The notes: a model not told the origin generated them from the sequence alone. DNA of 64,000 bases from Caballeronia sordidicola (GCF_000729995.1 NZ_JNFG01000015.1:115891-179890); one strand, 5' to 3'; counted from the first letter of the stretch, positions 9,774 to 18,999 are shown. Translations and numbers: made by a program.

Positions 9774-10841
9774 ATGAGAATTGCACAAATAGCCCCGTTG
9801 ACCGAATCGGTGCCGCCCAAGCTGTATGGCGGCACTGAGCGGGTGGTTTCGTATATCACCGAGGCACTGGTGGAACTTGGCCACGATGTGACCCTGTTCG
9901 CTTCAGGAGACTCGCAAACCAAGGCAAAGCTGGAAGCCGTGTGGCCGCGCGCGTTGCGCCTGGACCCGGCAATCCGCGACCGGATCGCCCCGCATATGCT
10001 GCTGATGGAAATGGTGCGGCGCCGCGCCGACGACTTCGACGTGCTGCATTTCCACCTGGATTACTACTCGTTCTCGCTGTTCAAGCGGCAGGACACGCCA
10101 TTCGTGACCACGTTGCACGGGCGTCTGGACTTGCCGGAGCAACAGCCGATATTCAACACGTTCGATACCGCGCCGGTCATCTCCATTTCGGACGCGCAAC
10201 GCCATCCGTTGCCGCAGGCCAAATGGCTGACTACCGTCTATCACGGGTTGCCGGAAACGCGCTACATGCCGCAGCCGGTCGAGCAGACGTACCTGGCGTT
10301 CCTTGGGCGTATATCGCCGGAAAAACGTGTCGATACCGCCATCCGGATTGCCGGCCGGTGCGGGATGAAAATCAAGATTGCTGCAAAGGTGGACTCAGCG
10401 GACCGTGAGTATTTCGAACGCGAAATTGCGCCGCTGATGGAGCTGCCGTATGTGGAATTCATCGGTGAAATTGCCGATGACCAGAAGGCCAGCTTCCTCT
10501 CCGGCGCCCACGCGTTGCTGTTCCCGATCGACTGGCCGGAGCCGTTCGGACTGGTCATGATCGAGTCGATGGCGTGCGGCACGCCGGTGATCGCGTTCAA
10601 CCGCGGCTCGGTGCCGGAAGTGCTGGACGAGGGCGTGACGGGGTTTATCGTCGAGGACGAGATTGGCGCAGTGGCGGCCGTGAACCGGCTGCATACAGTG
10701 TCGCGCGCGGGCGTGCGCAAGCGCTTTGAAGAGCGCTTCACGTCGCATCGCATGGCGCAGCAATACGTTGATGCTTATCAGGCAGTCATGCGCGCGCAGA
10801 AACGTTCGCGCTTCAAGCTCATTGACAGCGCGACCAGCTAA
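9774..10841 (+). CDS. GT4-family glycosyltransferase
   Basis: 355 residues with a GT-B fold. The N-terminal acceptor domain contains Pro-Pro-x-x-Tyr-Gly-Gly-x-Glu-Arg-Val. The C-terminal nucleotide-sugar domain has Phe-Leu-Gly-Arg-x-Ser-Pro-Glu-Lys near 181 and the retaining E-x7-E motif in Glu-Pro-Phe-Gly-Leu-Val-Met-Ile-Glu-Ser-Met-Ala-Cys-Gly-Thr-Pro-Val near 260. An in-frame GTG at 9759 exists, but GGAG at 9761-9764 serves the ATG at 9774. The product sugar is unknown. About 270 bp of leader lies upstream, so it is probably transcribed apart from otsA. Confidence 0.85.
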   Translation: MRIAQIAPLTESVPPKLYGGTERVVSYITEALVELGHDVTLFASGDSQTKAKLEAVWPRALRLDPAIRDRIAPHMLLMEMVRRRADDFDVLHFHLDYYSFSLFKRQDTPFVTTLHGRLDLPEQQPIFNTFDTAPVISISDAQRHPLPQAKWLTTVYHGLPETRYMPQPVEQTYLAFLGRISPEKRVDTAIRIAGRCGMKIKIAAKVDSADREYFEREIAPLMELPYVEFIGEIADDQKASFLSGAHALLFPIDWPEPFGLVMIESMACGTPVIAFNRGSVPEVLDEGVTGFIVEDEIGAVAAVNRLHTVSRAGVRKRFEERFTSHRMAQQYVDAYQAVMRAQKRSRFKLIDSATS

Positions 10842-10884
10842 AAAACGCTTCTAAAATGCGCTTCGTCAGCGCGTCAAAGCAAAA

Positions 10885-10931
10885 AAACCGCCGCGCAGCA
10901 CGACCTTCCGGTCATGCTGCGCGGCGGTTTT
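10885..10931. terminator. Bidirectional intrinsic terminator
   Basis: A 16-bp perfect stem (AAACCGCCGCGCAGCA at 10885-10900, complement at 10915-10930) with A-tract before and T-tract after serves both the rightward glycosyltransferase and the leftward SYLF gene. Confidence 0.9.
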
Positions 10932-10986
10932 AACTTGCGCGCTTGATTCAGGATTCAGGCCGGCGCTTGCCAGCCGAAGACCGAGA

Positions 10987-11577
10987 TCACATCTTTAGAC
11001 GCGACACCTTGGTGCCTTGCAGCGAGACGTCTGCCATCAAGCCGGCGTTCGTCAGCACGAACACTTCGACCGGTGCCGTAGCGGTGTTCGAATCGATAGC
11101 GCCGTTGGCGCCCATCTTGACCAGCGCCACCGATGCATCGCCGCCGACCGACCAGCCATCCGTATTGCGGAATGTGTCGAGCGCGTCCTGCGTCATGAAC
11201 AGGAAGATGATCGATTTCGATTGCGCACCGGCTTGCAGACCGACCGATCCCGACGTTGTGCTGTAGTAGCCGACCGAGCTGCCGCCCACCCGCAGCGCGC
11301 CCTTGCCGTACTGCGCCCCGACGATAAAACCTGCCTGCAGCACCGACGGGAACACGAGCACGCCGCGCGATTTCCCAACGAGCTCACGCGAACCGCGCGC
11401 GGTGACATAGAGGCGTTGCAGGCTCGCGTCAATATCCGAATCGATCGAACGGCGAGCGTCCGCGTCGCCGGCAGTCTTTTGTGCGCCCTGATCCGAGGTC
11501 GTCGTGCAACCGGCTAGCGCGAAGCCACCCATTGCAAGCGCCGCGGTCGATTTGATCATGAAGTTTCGTCTTTGCAT
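10987..11577 (-). CDS. SYLF/Ysc84-domain lipoprotein
   Basis: 196 residues. The signal peptide ends in a lipobox Leu-Ala-Gly-Cys (Cys about 22), so this is a lipid-anchored envelope protein. The rest matches the SYLF (Ysc84) lipid-binding domain: Ser-Arg-Gly-Val-Leu-Val-Phe-Pro...Ala-Gly-Phe-Ile-Val-Gly-Ala-Gln-Tyr-Gly-Lys-Gly and Ser-Val-Gly-Leu-Gln-Ala-Gly-Ala-Gln. GGAG at 7 nt before the ATG at 11577 favours that start over an upstream ATG at 11589. Bacterial members are common in Burkholderia; their exact function is not settled. Confidence 0.88.
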   Translation of the reverse strand: MQRRNFMIKSTAALAMGGFALAGCTTTSDQGAQKTAGDADARRSIDSDIDASLQRLYVTARGSRELVGKSRGVLVFPSVLQAGFIVGAQYGKGALRVGGSSVGYYSTTSGSVGLQAGAQSKSIIFLFMTQDALDTFRNTDGWSVGGDASVALVKMGANGAIDSNTATAPVEVFVLTNAGLMADVSLQGTKVSRLKM

Positions 11578-11953
11578 CGTTTTCTCCATCGTGGTTTTTG
11601 GGAAACCCCATCTACGGGTGTTGCAGCATGGCGTTTTATAACACAGCACGTCCGTGAGCAACATGACCTGAAATCTCGCGGAGCCTTACCCCGCTTGGCT
11701 TGCGCCGTGTCAGGCAAATGCAATGAGGTAATTTTGACCTGCCCGACCGAGATGCCGTCCCCATGAGAAAGCGCTTGTTTGCGCGAAACATTCGTCTCTC
11801 ATAAAAGACAAAATTCAAGGACGCAAACGGCGGGCCAGCCCTGTCCGATAGATCAAATTCCGGTCAAAGTTACCCGTCAAAATAAAATGAAAAACTGCGT
11901 CAGATAGTGCGAAAAAGCTTGCAAAGGTGTTGTGCCCGCGCTGCAACGCGACG
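11578..11953. other. Intergenic, no gene recognised
   Basis: The stretch holds the leftward leader of the SYLF gene and the tail of the next leftward gene. Short ORFs in it lack coding character. No terminator with a T-tract was seen after the gene that ends at 11954. Confidence 0.4.
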
Positions 11954-12430
11954 TTATGGCTTGGCAATCCGGGTGGATTCGTTGGCTTGCTTCGGTTTGT
12001 CGTTTTTTGCAGGCGGGCGCCGGAGCGAGCGTCGAATCACGCCGATCACTGCGCCGAGCAAAAACAGCGTGACCGCCGGTACGACCCAGTAGCCGACAAA
12101 GGCGTGCCATAGATAACCGAACAGCACGCTGCGGCGAGTCGAATACTCCGCCAGGGCGTCCTGGTTCTTGGCAGCATTGGCTGCGACTACGTCAGGCGGG
12201 CAGCCGGCGGTGCGCGCTTCATCGAGGGAGCCGTGGCAGCGCGAAACGGCGGGAGAGGCACGTTGCGCGTCGGTGAACGTCCAGGTGGACAGCGAGTGAT
12301 CAAGATCCTGGGCATCGTACGCGAGTTGCTCGCGAAGCTCGTTTGCCGCAACGATCATGACCGGAACCGCCCAAAAAATGATCAAGACCAGCCACCGCCT
12401 GAACCAGCGGTTTTTATATCGCCATACCAT
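11954..12430 (-). CDS. Small two-helix membrane protein, function unknown
   Basis: 158 residues. One membrane helix near residues 12-29, a soluble loop of about 75 residues with two cysteines (near 64 and 77) that could be periplasmic and disulfide-linked, a second helix near 110-132, and a basic C-terminal tail. I recognise no domain. Its base composition and codon use match the neighbours. It lies alone between the SYLF lipoprotein and PsiF genes, all leftward. Confidence 0.6.
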   Translation of the reverse strand: MVWRYKNRWFRRWLVLIIFWAVPVMIVAANELREQLAYDAQDLDHSLSTWTFTDAQRASPAVSRCHGSLDEARTAGCPPDVVAANAAKNQDALAEYSTRRSVLFGYLWHAFVGYWVVPAVTLFLLGAVIGVIRRSLRRPPAKNDKPKQANESTRIAKP

Positions 12431-12675
12431 CCTCGGGCCTCCGTCCGTTGCAGTGCTGCAAGCCGGCTAGACTGTGGCGGACCGATGGCGCAAACGTGCT
12501 TCTGGTGGGCCGCCTGAGCGTCATCTTATGAGATAAAACGCGTGGCGCGTAGCACGACCGTAGCTGCACTGCAATAAGACGGGGCGGGGTTTTCCCGCGT
12601 TCGGGACTTCACCTACGTGCGATTTGTGCGCGGCTTTTGCGCGGCTTTCGCCCCTGTGCATACCCGAAGAAACCA

Positions 12676-12710
12676 TGAAAAAAGCCGCGTGTTCAAAGCC
12701 ACGCGGCTTA
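12676..12710 (-). terminator. Intrinsic terminator of the psiF-type gene
   Basis: Arms AAGCCGCGTG (12682-12691) and CACGCGGCTT (12700-12709) form a 10-bp stem. Read leftward it ends in a run of T, just after the PsiF stop. Confidence 0.85.
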
Positions 12711-12740
12711 GCCAGCAATCGAACGTCACCACGCTCCGGT

Positions 12741-13046
12741 TCAGCTCTTGTTGCTCAGGCAGTCCTTCATGAAGGCCTTCCGATCGTCGCCTTTCTTGCC
12801 CGTCGCCGATTTGTTGCACGCCGTCATTTTCTGCTGCTGGGTCATCGGCGCTGCGGCCGCTGGCGTCGACGAGAGGCAATCTTTCATGAAAGCCTTGCGG
12901 TCATCGCCTTTCTTGCCCGACGCCTGCGCATTGCAGGTGGTCATCTTCGATTGCTGGCTGTTATCGGCAAACGCCGGTGTTGCAGCGAAGGTCACGCTTA
13001 AAGCGACGCCCAGTGCGAGCGCTGCCATGGTTGCCCGGATCTTCAT
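12741..13046 (-). CDS. psiF: PsiF-repeat protein, exported
   Basis: 101 residues. Signal peptide cleaved near Ala-Phe-Ala (about 27), then two copies of the PsiF repeat: Lys-Met-Thr-(Thr/Ala)-Cys-Asn...Gly-Lys-Lys-Gly-Asp-Asp-Arg-Lys-Ala-Phe-Met-Lys-Asp-Cys-Leu-Ser. Each repeat has a Cys pair. In E. coli psiF is phosphate-starvation induced; its biochemical role is unknown. GGGAG before the ATG at 13046 decides the start over a longer frame to 13106. I could not identify a convincing Pho box upstream. Confidence 0.88.
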   Translation of the reverse strand: MKIRATMAALALGVALSVTFAATPAFADNSQQSKMTTCNAQASGKKGDDRKAFMKDCLSSTPAAAAPMTQQQKMTACNKSATGKKGDDRKAFMKDCLSNKS

Positions 13047-13661
13047 GCGTTTTCTCCCTTTAAATGGATAACGTGAAACGAGGTGAGGTGCTGCAAGGTC
13101 AGGCACGTAAAAATACCGCTGCGGCGTTTGCCTTCGGTTTTGCCGTGATTGTCATCTCATCACCACCATCGCCACCATCACCATCAGGCAGCTTGATCAG
13201 GCAAAACCGGGCAAGCCATTATGGCAAAAAGCCATACAAATGCCGTACGGTTTCGAACCTTGGAAATCGAAAAGAAAAGCACATGACGTCCGCGTCATTC
13301 AAAAAGCGCACGCATTAATCTATTCAGACCAATCAAAATCAATTCGACCCGTGCCGCGTTCATCTATACACGCTTTGTAAGCTTTCTTTCATCGACGGCA
13401 ACGGTTCTGCGCGGGAGCGCTTACAATTTTCATTTCGCTCACGCAATTGAATAGCGAATGTCGCTCGATGATTTCGCGGCCGGCAACGACGGGCACCCGG
13501 AGGTCTTCGCTGAGAAAAGCCTCCGTTGTAGCACCGCAACATTCGCCTGAACGGTGTCATCACACCGACAGAGCGCCTTCACAGTCTCTCTCTACACTCT
13601 TGCGTGCGCTGCGTTGCAAAGCCGTGCGATCCTGTCGTTCTACTGCTGAAAGGAGTCGCGT
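13047..13661. other. 615-bp intergenic region with a CAC/CAT-rich simple repeat
   Basis: No convincing gene. Positions 13155-13187 are a run of CAY/CAC-like triplets (TCATCACCACCATCGCC and onward), lying about 110 bp upstream of the leftward psiF start. The rest is A/T-richer near 13200-13450. Confidence 0.45.
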
Positions 13662-13943
13662 ATGTCTCGTCCTTTATCCGATCACTACAAAGGTTTCGAA
13701 ATCACCGTCCAGGCGTTGCGCCGCGGAAAAGAACGCGACGAACCGGACGACGGCCCGCGTCATTTCGATATCGTCGTCAACATTTCGCGCAGCGCCAGCG
13801 GCGAAGGCAGCAGATCGGAGATGTTCGGCGTGCCGGAGCAGGAGCCGTTCGAGAGTCCCATTGAAGCGACACGTGCGGGTATTGAGTACGCGCGGGCGAT
13901 CATCGACAAGAAGGTGGAAGGAGAGTCCGTCGATGAACTGTGA
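13662..13943 (+). CDS. Small conserved hypothetical protein
   Basis: 93 residues, acidic, no signal peptide or membrane segment. It begins with a His-Tyr-Lys-Gly-Phe-Glu-Ile motif and has a central beta-rich part and a C-terminal helix ending in Ile-Asp-Lys-Lys-Val-Glu-Gly. Proteins of this layout (small, Tyr-Lys-Gly start) are common in Burkholderia as unknown-function proteins. GAAAGGAG lies upstream of the ATG. Function unknown; real-gene status rests on the RBS and codon bias. Confidence 0.65.
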   Translation: MSRPLSDHYKGFEITVQALRRGKERDEPDDGPRHFDIVVNISRSASGEGSRSEMFGVPEQEPFESPIEATRAGIEYARAIIDKKVEGESVDEL

Positions 13944-14379
13944 AAGCGGGTGGACATGGGTGGCGCCGGAGAAAACTTGACGACATTTCGCACACGGAAG
14001 TTGATTGGCAGCTTGGCGGGCGTAGTCGCGGTGCATCGTTTTGCATCGTGTTGCGCGAAGATCAGGGCCAACAGCACTTGCGGTGGCCAGCGGAAACGTC
14101 CACGCTCATTGAGCCGTGTGAAGGGCGCTTGTCACATGGGCCGAAGACACGCAAGCCCGCACGGAGATCTCGCGCGATGTTGAATCCGATATCTGACGGG
14201 TCGTGTCTTGATGTCGGACGCGACGCCCAAATCCCGACCGGGGGTCGCCGGAGGCACTCGACTCGACTCGTCCCGAACAGAGGTTGCCGGAACCGACATT
14301 TCGACGCTCCAACACCCATCCCGTTTCATCCAATAACTAAATATCCAACAACTCAAAACGAACCGAGGAGATTTGCCGC
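13944..14379. other. Leader of the sugar ABC cluster, no gene
   Basis: 436 bp without a supported ORF. It becomes AT-richer in the last 60 bp, where the promoter of the binding-protein gene would be expected. No clear LacI operator palindrome was found by eye. Confidence 0.4.
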
Positions 14380-15372
14380 ATGAACTCACATCACAAACTT
14401 GTCAAACCCGCGCTGCGCCGCCGTTTCTTGTCGGTCGCACTGTCGCTGAGCGCGTGCGCCGCATTACCGTTGTCGCTGTATTCCACGGGCGCCGCCGCGC
14501 AAGCCGCGCACAAGCCGAAGGTCGCGCTCGTGATGAAATCGCTGGCGAACGAGTTTTTCCTGACCATGGAAACCGGCGCCAAGGACTATCAGAAACATAA
14601 CGCGAGCCAGTTCGACCTGATCACGAACGGTATCAAGGACGAAACCGATACCGCCAACCAGATCCGCATTGTCGAGCAGATGATCGTCTCGAAGGTCGAT
14701 GCGCTCGTGATCGCCCCCGCTGATTCGAAAGCACTCGTTCCGGTCATCAAGAAGGCCGTGGATGCAGGGATCATCGTGGTGAATATCGATAACCGGCTGG
14801 ACCCGGATGTGCTCAAGTCGAAGGACCTGAACGTGCCGTTCGTCGGCCCGGACAACCAGAAGGGCGCGAGGCTGGTCGGGGATTATCTGGCGAAGCGGCT
14901 CAAGGCCGGCGATGAAGTCGGCATTATCGAAGGCGTATCGACTACAACCAACGCGCAGCAACGCACGGCGGGCTTCAAGGACGCGATGCAGGCAGGCGGC
15001 ATGAAGGTCGTTGCGCTGCAATCCGGAGACTGGGAAATCGATAAGGGCAACGCGGTGGCATCGCAGATCCTGACCGCGAACCCGAACATCAAGGCGCTGC
15101 TGTGCGGCAACGACAACATGGCGCTCGGTGCAGTGGCTGCCGTGCGGGCGGCCGGCAAGGCGGGGAAAGTGTATGTGGTCGGTTACGACAACATCAACGC
15201 CATCAAGCCGATGCTGGCCGACGGCCGGGTGTTGGCAACCGCCGATCAGTACGCCGCCAAACAAGGGGTATTTGGTATCGACACGGCTTTGAAGGCGATT
15301 TCCGAGCATAAGAAACAATCGGAATTGTCGGGCGTGGTTGAAACGCCAGTCGTCCTGATCACCAAAAAATAG
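14380..15372 (+). CDS. Sugar ABC transporter periplasmic binding protein (RbsB-like)
   Basis: 330 residues. Signal peptide (about 1-41, ending Ala-Ala-Ala-Gln-Ala) followed by a type I periplasmic-binding fold: Val-Ala-Leu-Val-Met-Lys-Ser-Leu-Ala-Asn-Glu-Phe-Phe, Ala-Leu-Val-Ile-Ala-Pro-Ala-Asp-Ser, Asn-Ile-Asp-Asn-Arg-Leu-Asp and Gly-Tyr-Asp-Asn-Ile blocks. This is the ribose/xylose/galactose-binding class. GAGGAG precedes the start. It lies 362 bp upstream of its likely ATPase gene. The exact sugar is not predictable. Confidence 0.9.
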   Translation: MNSHHKLVKPALRRRFLSVALSLSACAALPLSLYSTGAAAQAAHKPKVALVMKSLANEFFLTMETGAKDYQKHNASQFDLITNGIKDETDTANQIRIVEQMIVSKVDALVIAPADSKALVPVIKKAVDAGIIVVNIDNRLDPDVLKSKDLNVPFVGPDNQKGARLVGDYLAKRLKAGDEVGIIEGVSTTTNAQQRTAGFKDAMQAGGMKVVALQSGDWEIDKGNAVASQILTANPNIKALLCGNDNMALGAVAAVRAAGKAGKVYVVGYDNINAIKPMLADGRVLATADQYAAKQGVFGIDTALKAISEHKKQSELSGVVETPVVLITKK

Positions 15373-15734
15373 GTATTACACGCATAGTAAATTGGATTCG
15401 TCTGCTTAAAATCTTAAGAAACGGGCGCCGCTGCCGATAAACGAAAGAATGGGATGATTAACTCGTTTCTTCGATGAATGGTCAGACGGAGCCCGAAATC
15501 TTGTATCTGAACCTGGTGGACCGCACAGTAGGCTGGATGGGCTTGGATTAGTCTGGTTGAAGCTTCGGAACAAGCCCGGCTGCAAACGATTGCGCTCGAG
15601 CCTGTTCAGGAATTGAAGCTTCGCCATATTCAGGTCCGCAAGGTTCGCGAAGTCCGCGACGTCCGGTTTTTAGCCGGGCACAGCGAGAGGGGCGCGCGTT
15701 CGAAGAACGCAGCGGCTTTTCGCCGGAGAAGAGG
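15373..15734. other. Gap between binding protein and ATPase genes
   Basis: 362 bp, unusually long for an ABC operon. No ORF with membrane segments or other coding signs; no T-tracted terminator. Confidence 0.45.
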
Positions 15735-17354
15735 ATGGACGACAAAGTGGCAACCGCGCCCGTTCTCACGGTGAGCGGGTTAGGCAAGACCTACGTGGAG
15801 CCGGTTTTATCCGATGTCACGCTGGATCTGCACGCTGGTGAAGTGCTCGCGTTGACCGGGGAAAACGGCGCCGGGAAAAGCACGCTGTCCAAGATCGTCG
15901 GCGGCCTGGTCAATCCGACTACCGGCACCATGACCCTGGGTGGTACGCCTTACGCCCCGGCCAGCCGCAAGGAGGCGGAAGCGCTCGGTGTGCGCATGGT
16001 GATGCAGGAATTAAACCTGCTGCCTACGTTATCGGTGGCGGAAAACCTGTTCCTGAACCGCTTGCCGCAGCGCAAGGGATTCAAATTTGGCTGGATCGAC
16101 CGGGCGGCGCTGCGCGAGGACGCCCGCCACGCCATGCAGCAGGTTGGGCTCGACGCAATCGACCCGGATACGCTCGTGGGCGAGCTGGGGATCGGGCATC
16201 AGCAGATGGTGGAGATCGCGCGGAACCTGATTGGCGATTGCCGGGTGCTGATTCTCGATGAACCCACCGCCATGCTGACGGCGCGTGAAGTGGACCTGTT
16301 GTTCGAGCAAGTTGAACGCCTGAAAGAGCGGGGCGTGGCGCTGGTGTATATCTCGCACCGGCTGGAAGAATTAAGGCGGATCGCCGGGCGCGCAGCGGTG
16401 CTGCGCGACGGCCGGCTGGTTCATATCGACGCCATGCAGAATCTGTCCAGCGATCGCCTGGTCACCCTCATGGTGGGGCGTGACATCGGCGAGCGGATCG
16501 ATTTGGGCGAGCGGAAGATTCGCGATGTCGCGCTGAAAGTTGCCGGCATGAGCCGCGGCCACGTGGTCCGCGATGTGTCGTTCGAAGTGAAGGCGGGCGA
16601 GATCTTCGGCATCAGCGGGTTGATTGGCGCGGGCCGCACGGAACTGATGCGGCTGATCTACGGCGCGGATCGGGCCGATAGCGGCGTGGTCTCGGTAGCG
16701 CACGAGGGCGCGGCGCTCATGCCGGTGAAGATTACGTCGCCAGCCGACGCAGTGAAGAACGGCATTGCGCTGATCACCGAGGACCGCAAGGGCGAGGGTT
16801 TGCTGCTGCCGCAGCCGATTGCCGCGAACATTTCGCTCGGCAATATCGGCGCGGTGTCGAGCAACGGTTTTGTCGATGCACGGCGCGAAGAGGCGCTGGC
16901 GCAACAGCAGATCGATGCAATGCACATTCGCGCCGCCGGTCCGTCGCAGCCAGTGTCGGAGTTGTCGGGCGGTAATCAGCAAAAGGTGGTGATCGGCCGC
17001 TGGCTCGCGCGCGATTCAACGGTGCTGTTATTCGATGAACCCACGCGCGGCATCGATGTTGGCGCGAAGTTCGATATTTATGCGTTGATGGGCGCGTTGG
17101 CGCTGGAAGGGCGAGCGCTGGTGGTGGTGTCGAGCGATCTGCGTGAACTAATGCTGATTTGCGACCGGATCGGGGTGATGTCGGCGGGACGGATGACCGG
17201 GGTTTTTGAGCGAGACACATGGTCGCAAGACGCGCTGTTGGCGGCGGCTTTTGCCGGCTACGCGAAACGCGACGAAATCCTCCAGGAACCCACTGTGCCG
17301 GACGCCAAGGCGCCGCCGAGCCCGAGCAGCGGAGAATCCGCAGTGAAGCGCTGA
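15735..17354 (+). CDS. Sugar ABC transporter ATPase (RbsA-like, two ATP-binding domains)
   Basis: 539 residues with two ABC domains in tandem. The first has Walker A Gly-Glu-Asn-Gly-Ala-Gly-Lys-Ser-Thr near 43 and Walker B Leu-Ile-Leu-Asp-Glu-Pro-Thr near 174. The second has the degenerate Walker A Gly-Leu-Ile-Gly-Ala-Gly-Arg-Thr-Glu typical of RbsA/MglA, the signature Leu-Ser-Gly-Gly-Asn-Gln-Gln-Lys near 412, and Leu-Phe-Asp-Glu-Pro-Thr-Arg-Gly. It should energise uptake with the upstream binding protein, but the permease gene expected next to it is absent. Confidence 0.92.
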   Translation: MDDKVATAPVLTVSGLGKTYVEPVLSDVTLDLHAGEVLALTGENGAGKSTLSKIVGGLVNPTTGTMTLGGTPYAPASRKEAEALGVRMVMQELNLLPTLSVAENLFLNRLPQRKGFKFGWIDRAALREDARHAMQQVGLDAIDPDTLVGELGIGHQQMVEIARNLIGDCRVLILDEPTAMLTAREVDLLFEQVERLKERGVALVYISHRLEELRRIAGRAAVLRDGRLVHIDAMQNLSSDRLVTLMVGRDIGERIDLGERKIRDVALKVAGMSRGHVVRDVSFEVKAGEIFGISGLIGAGRTELMRLIYGADRADSGVVSVAHEGAALMPVKITSPADAVKNGIALITEDRKGEGLLLPQPIAANISLGNIGAVSSNGFVDARREEALAQQQIDAMHIRAAGPSQPVSELSGGNQQKVVIGRWLARDSTVLLFDEPTRGIDVGAKFDIYALMGALALEGRALVVVSSDLRELMLICDRIGVMSAGRMTGVFERDTWSQDALLAAAFAGYAKRDEILQEPTVPDAKAPPSPSSGESAVKR

Positions 17355-17660
17355 ATCAGCACCATGAAAATATTCAAAGCAGTGGCGTCACCGTAGTGAA
17401 AGGCAGTTAAAGCAGGCGCAAAGCAGCAAAAAGCTGCGGTGCCCGCGAAGCAGGAAAGCCGGCGCGGGGAAAACGCCGGTGGGCGGTCCGAATGGCAGCA
17501 AACGAGGCAGCAAACAAGGCCGCAAACAGGCAGTCGAAGTACGTCAGACCAAGCTGGCAACCGGTGACGCAAGGCTAGCGGGCAGCGCAGCAGGATGCGC
17601 GTTGCGGGGGCCAATCAAGAAGAGCTAGAAGCAAGACCAAGTTAGAGAGAAGGACCAAGT
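17355..17660. other. Site where an RbsC-type permease would be expected; no gene
   Basis: 306 bp of A/G-rich sequence between the ATPase and LacI genes. None of the three rightward frames encodes membrane helices. One short frame from an ATG at 17492 reads an Ala/Asn/Lys-rich peptide of about 28 residues before a stop, which could be either chance or the relic of a permease N-terminus. Confidence 0.5.
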
Positions 17661-18758
17661 ATGGCGACGATCAAAGATGTAGCAGCCATTGCGGGCGTAT
17701 CGTTCACAACGGTGTCTCATGTCGTGAACAACTCGCGGCCCGTGTCGGCTGAAGTGCGGCTGAAGGTGGAGCGCGCGATCCTGGAACTGGATTACGTGCC
17801 CTCGGCAGTGGCGCGTTCTCTCAAGGCGCGCAACACGCTCACCATCGGCTTGCTGGTGCCGAACGCAACTAATCCGTACTTCGCGGAACTGGCGCGCGGG
17901 GTGGAAGACGGCTGCGCGAAGAATGGCTACTGCATGTTCTTCTGCAATTCGGACGACGACCCTGCCAAGCAGCGCAGCTACTTGCGTGTATTGCAGGAAA
18001 AACGCATCGACGGGCTGGTGATTGCGTCGGCGGGCGAAGATGCGGTGCTGGCGCAAAGCCTGGCCGGTTCGCGCGAACCGCTGGTGATCCTGGACCGGAA
18101 TATTGAAGGCGTATCGGCGGATCTGGTGCAGATCGACCACGAGAAGGGCGGCTATCTGGCGACCCGCCACTTGCTGCAACTCGGCCACTCGCGGGTAGGC
18201 TGCATCACGGGCCCGATCGGCACGGCGGTCAGCGCAATGCGCGTCCACGGATTTATCCGTGCAATGGCGGAGCGGGGCATCGAGATCGAGCCGAACGCCA
18301 TTCAGCAAAGCGGATTTTCGGCCACCGGCGGTTACGAAGCGGCCTCCCAGCTCTTCGATACCCTCAAGCCCACCGGCATTTTTGCGTGCAACGACATGAT
18401 GGGCGTCGGTGCGTTGCGGGCGGCGGCGGAGCGGGGCATCAACGTGCCGCGTGACTGTTCGATCATCGGTTTCGACGATATCGAATTGAGCCGATACACC
18501 TATCCGGCGTTGTCGACGGTCGGGCAATCGGTACGCGAACTCGGGGAGCTGGCCGCGCAGACGTTGATTGACCGGATCGCGGGCAAGGTGCCGGCGACCA
18601 CGCGGCGGCGCGTCGTGACGCCGCGCATGATCCTGCGTGAATCGACCGCGGTCGTGCCGGAGGTGATGCCGCTGGCGTATCGGAAAGATGCGGCGGCCGG
18701 ATCAAATGCTGCAGCGAATTCCGTGGCGCTAGGTCAGGGCAATACCGAGAAAGCCTGA
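17661..18758 (+). CDS. LacI-family transcriptional regulator
   Basis: 365 residues. The N-terminal helix-turn-helix Thr-Ile-Lys-Asp-Val-Ala...Val-Ser-Phe-Thr-Thr-Val-Ser-His-Val-Val-Asn (2-24) and hinge helix Ser-Ala-Val-Ala-Arg-Ser-Leu-Lys near 52 are followed by a sugar-binding core (Thr-Ile-Gly-Leu-Leu-Val-Pro...Asn-Pro-Tyr-Phe, Gly-Phe-Asp-Asp-Ile-Glu-Leu-Ser). A 25-residue low-complexity tail extends beyond the usual end. It probably represses the upstream sugar transport genes. AGAAGGA lies before the ATG. Confidence 0.93.
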   Translation: MATIKDVAAIAGVSFTTVSHVVNNSRPVSAEVRLKVERAILELDYVPSAVARSLKARNTLTIGLLVPNATNPYFAELARGVEDGCAKNGYCMFFCNSDDDPAKQRSYLRVLQEKRIDGLVIASAGEDAVLAQSLAGSREPLVILDRNIEGVSADLVQIDHEKGGYLATRHLLQLGHSRVGCITGPIGTAVSAMRVHGFIRAMAERGIEIEPNAIQQSGFSATGGYEAASQLFDTLKPTGIFACNDMMGVGALRAAAERGINVPRDCSIIGFDDIELSRYTYPALSTVGQSVRELGELAAQTLIDRIAGKVPATTRRRVVTPRMILRESTAVVPEVMPLAYRKDAAAGSNAAANSVALGQGNTEKA

Positions 18759-18783
18759 AGCCGGGCAACGGGGCATTCGCATT

Positions 18784-18816
18784 CGGGGTTTGCCGGCGTC
18801 GCGTCGGCAAACCCCG
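18784..18816 (+). terminator. Hairpin after the LacI gene
   Basis: 12-bp perfect stem, CGGGGTTTGCCG (18784-18795) with CGGCAAACCCCG (18805-18816), 26 bp after the stop. It has no T-tract, so it may be factor-aided. Confidence 0.65.
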
Positions 18817-18982
18817 TGCGTCAGTGCCATGCGGCGCGCGAACCGTTCGCGATAGGGATCAAAAAATCTCGAGAGACTCTTCAACCACCGCGCCAGGCAG
18901 CATCCTCGCTTCCCCTTTCTCCCGAATCAAACCGCAACCCGTTCCACCCGCGGTCATTGATCCGACGGTGGCATTCATCCTG

Positions 18983-18999
18983 AATTGTTTACAACAATT
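18983..18999. promoter_or_regulatory. AATTGTT-TAC-AACAATT palindrome upstream of the chemoreceptor gene
   Basis: Perfect 7-bp arms around a 3-nt centre in an AT-rich patch about 205 bp before the MCP start. It looks like an operator for a dimeric regulator; the regulator is unknown. The 18817-19204 stretch holds no gene. Confidence 0.45.

Noticed and set aside
13155..13187. Histidine-rich peptide from the CAC/CAT repeat
   Set aside because: No ORF with a start and ribosome site reads the repeat as histidines; treated as simple repeat.
13047..13200. Pho box before psiF
   Set aside because: Only a single TGTCAT-like half site; the required second repeat is not seen.
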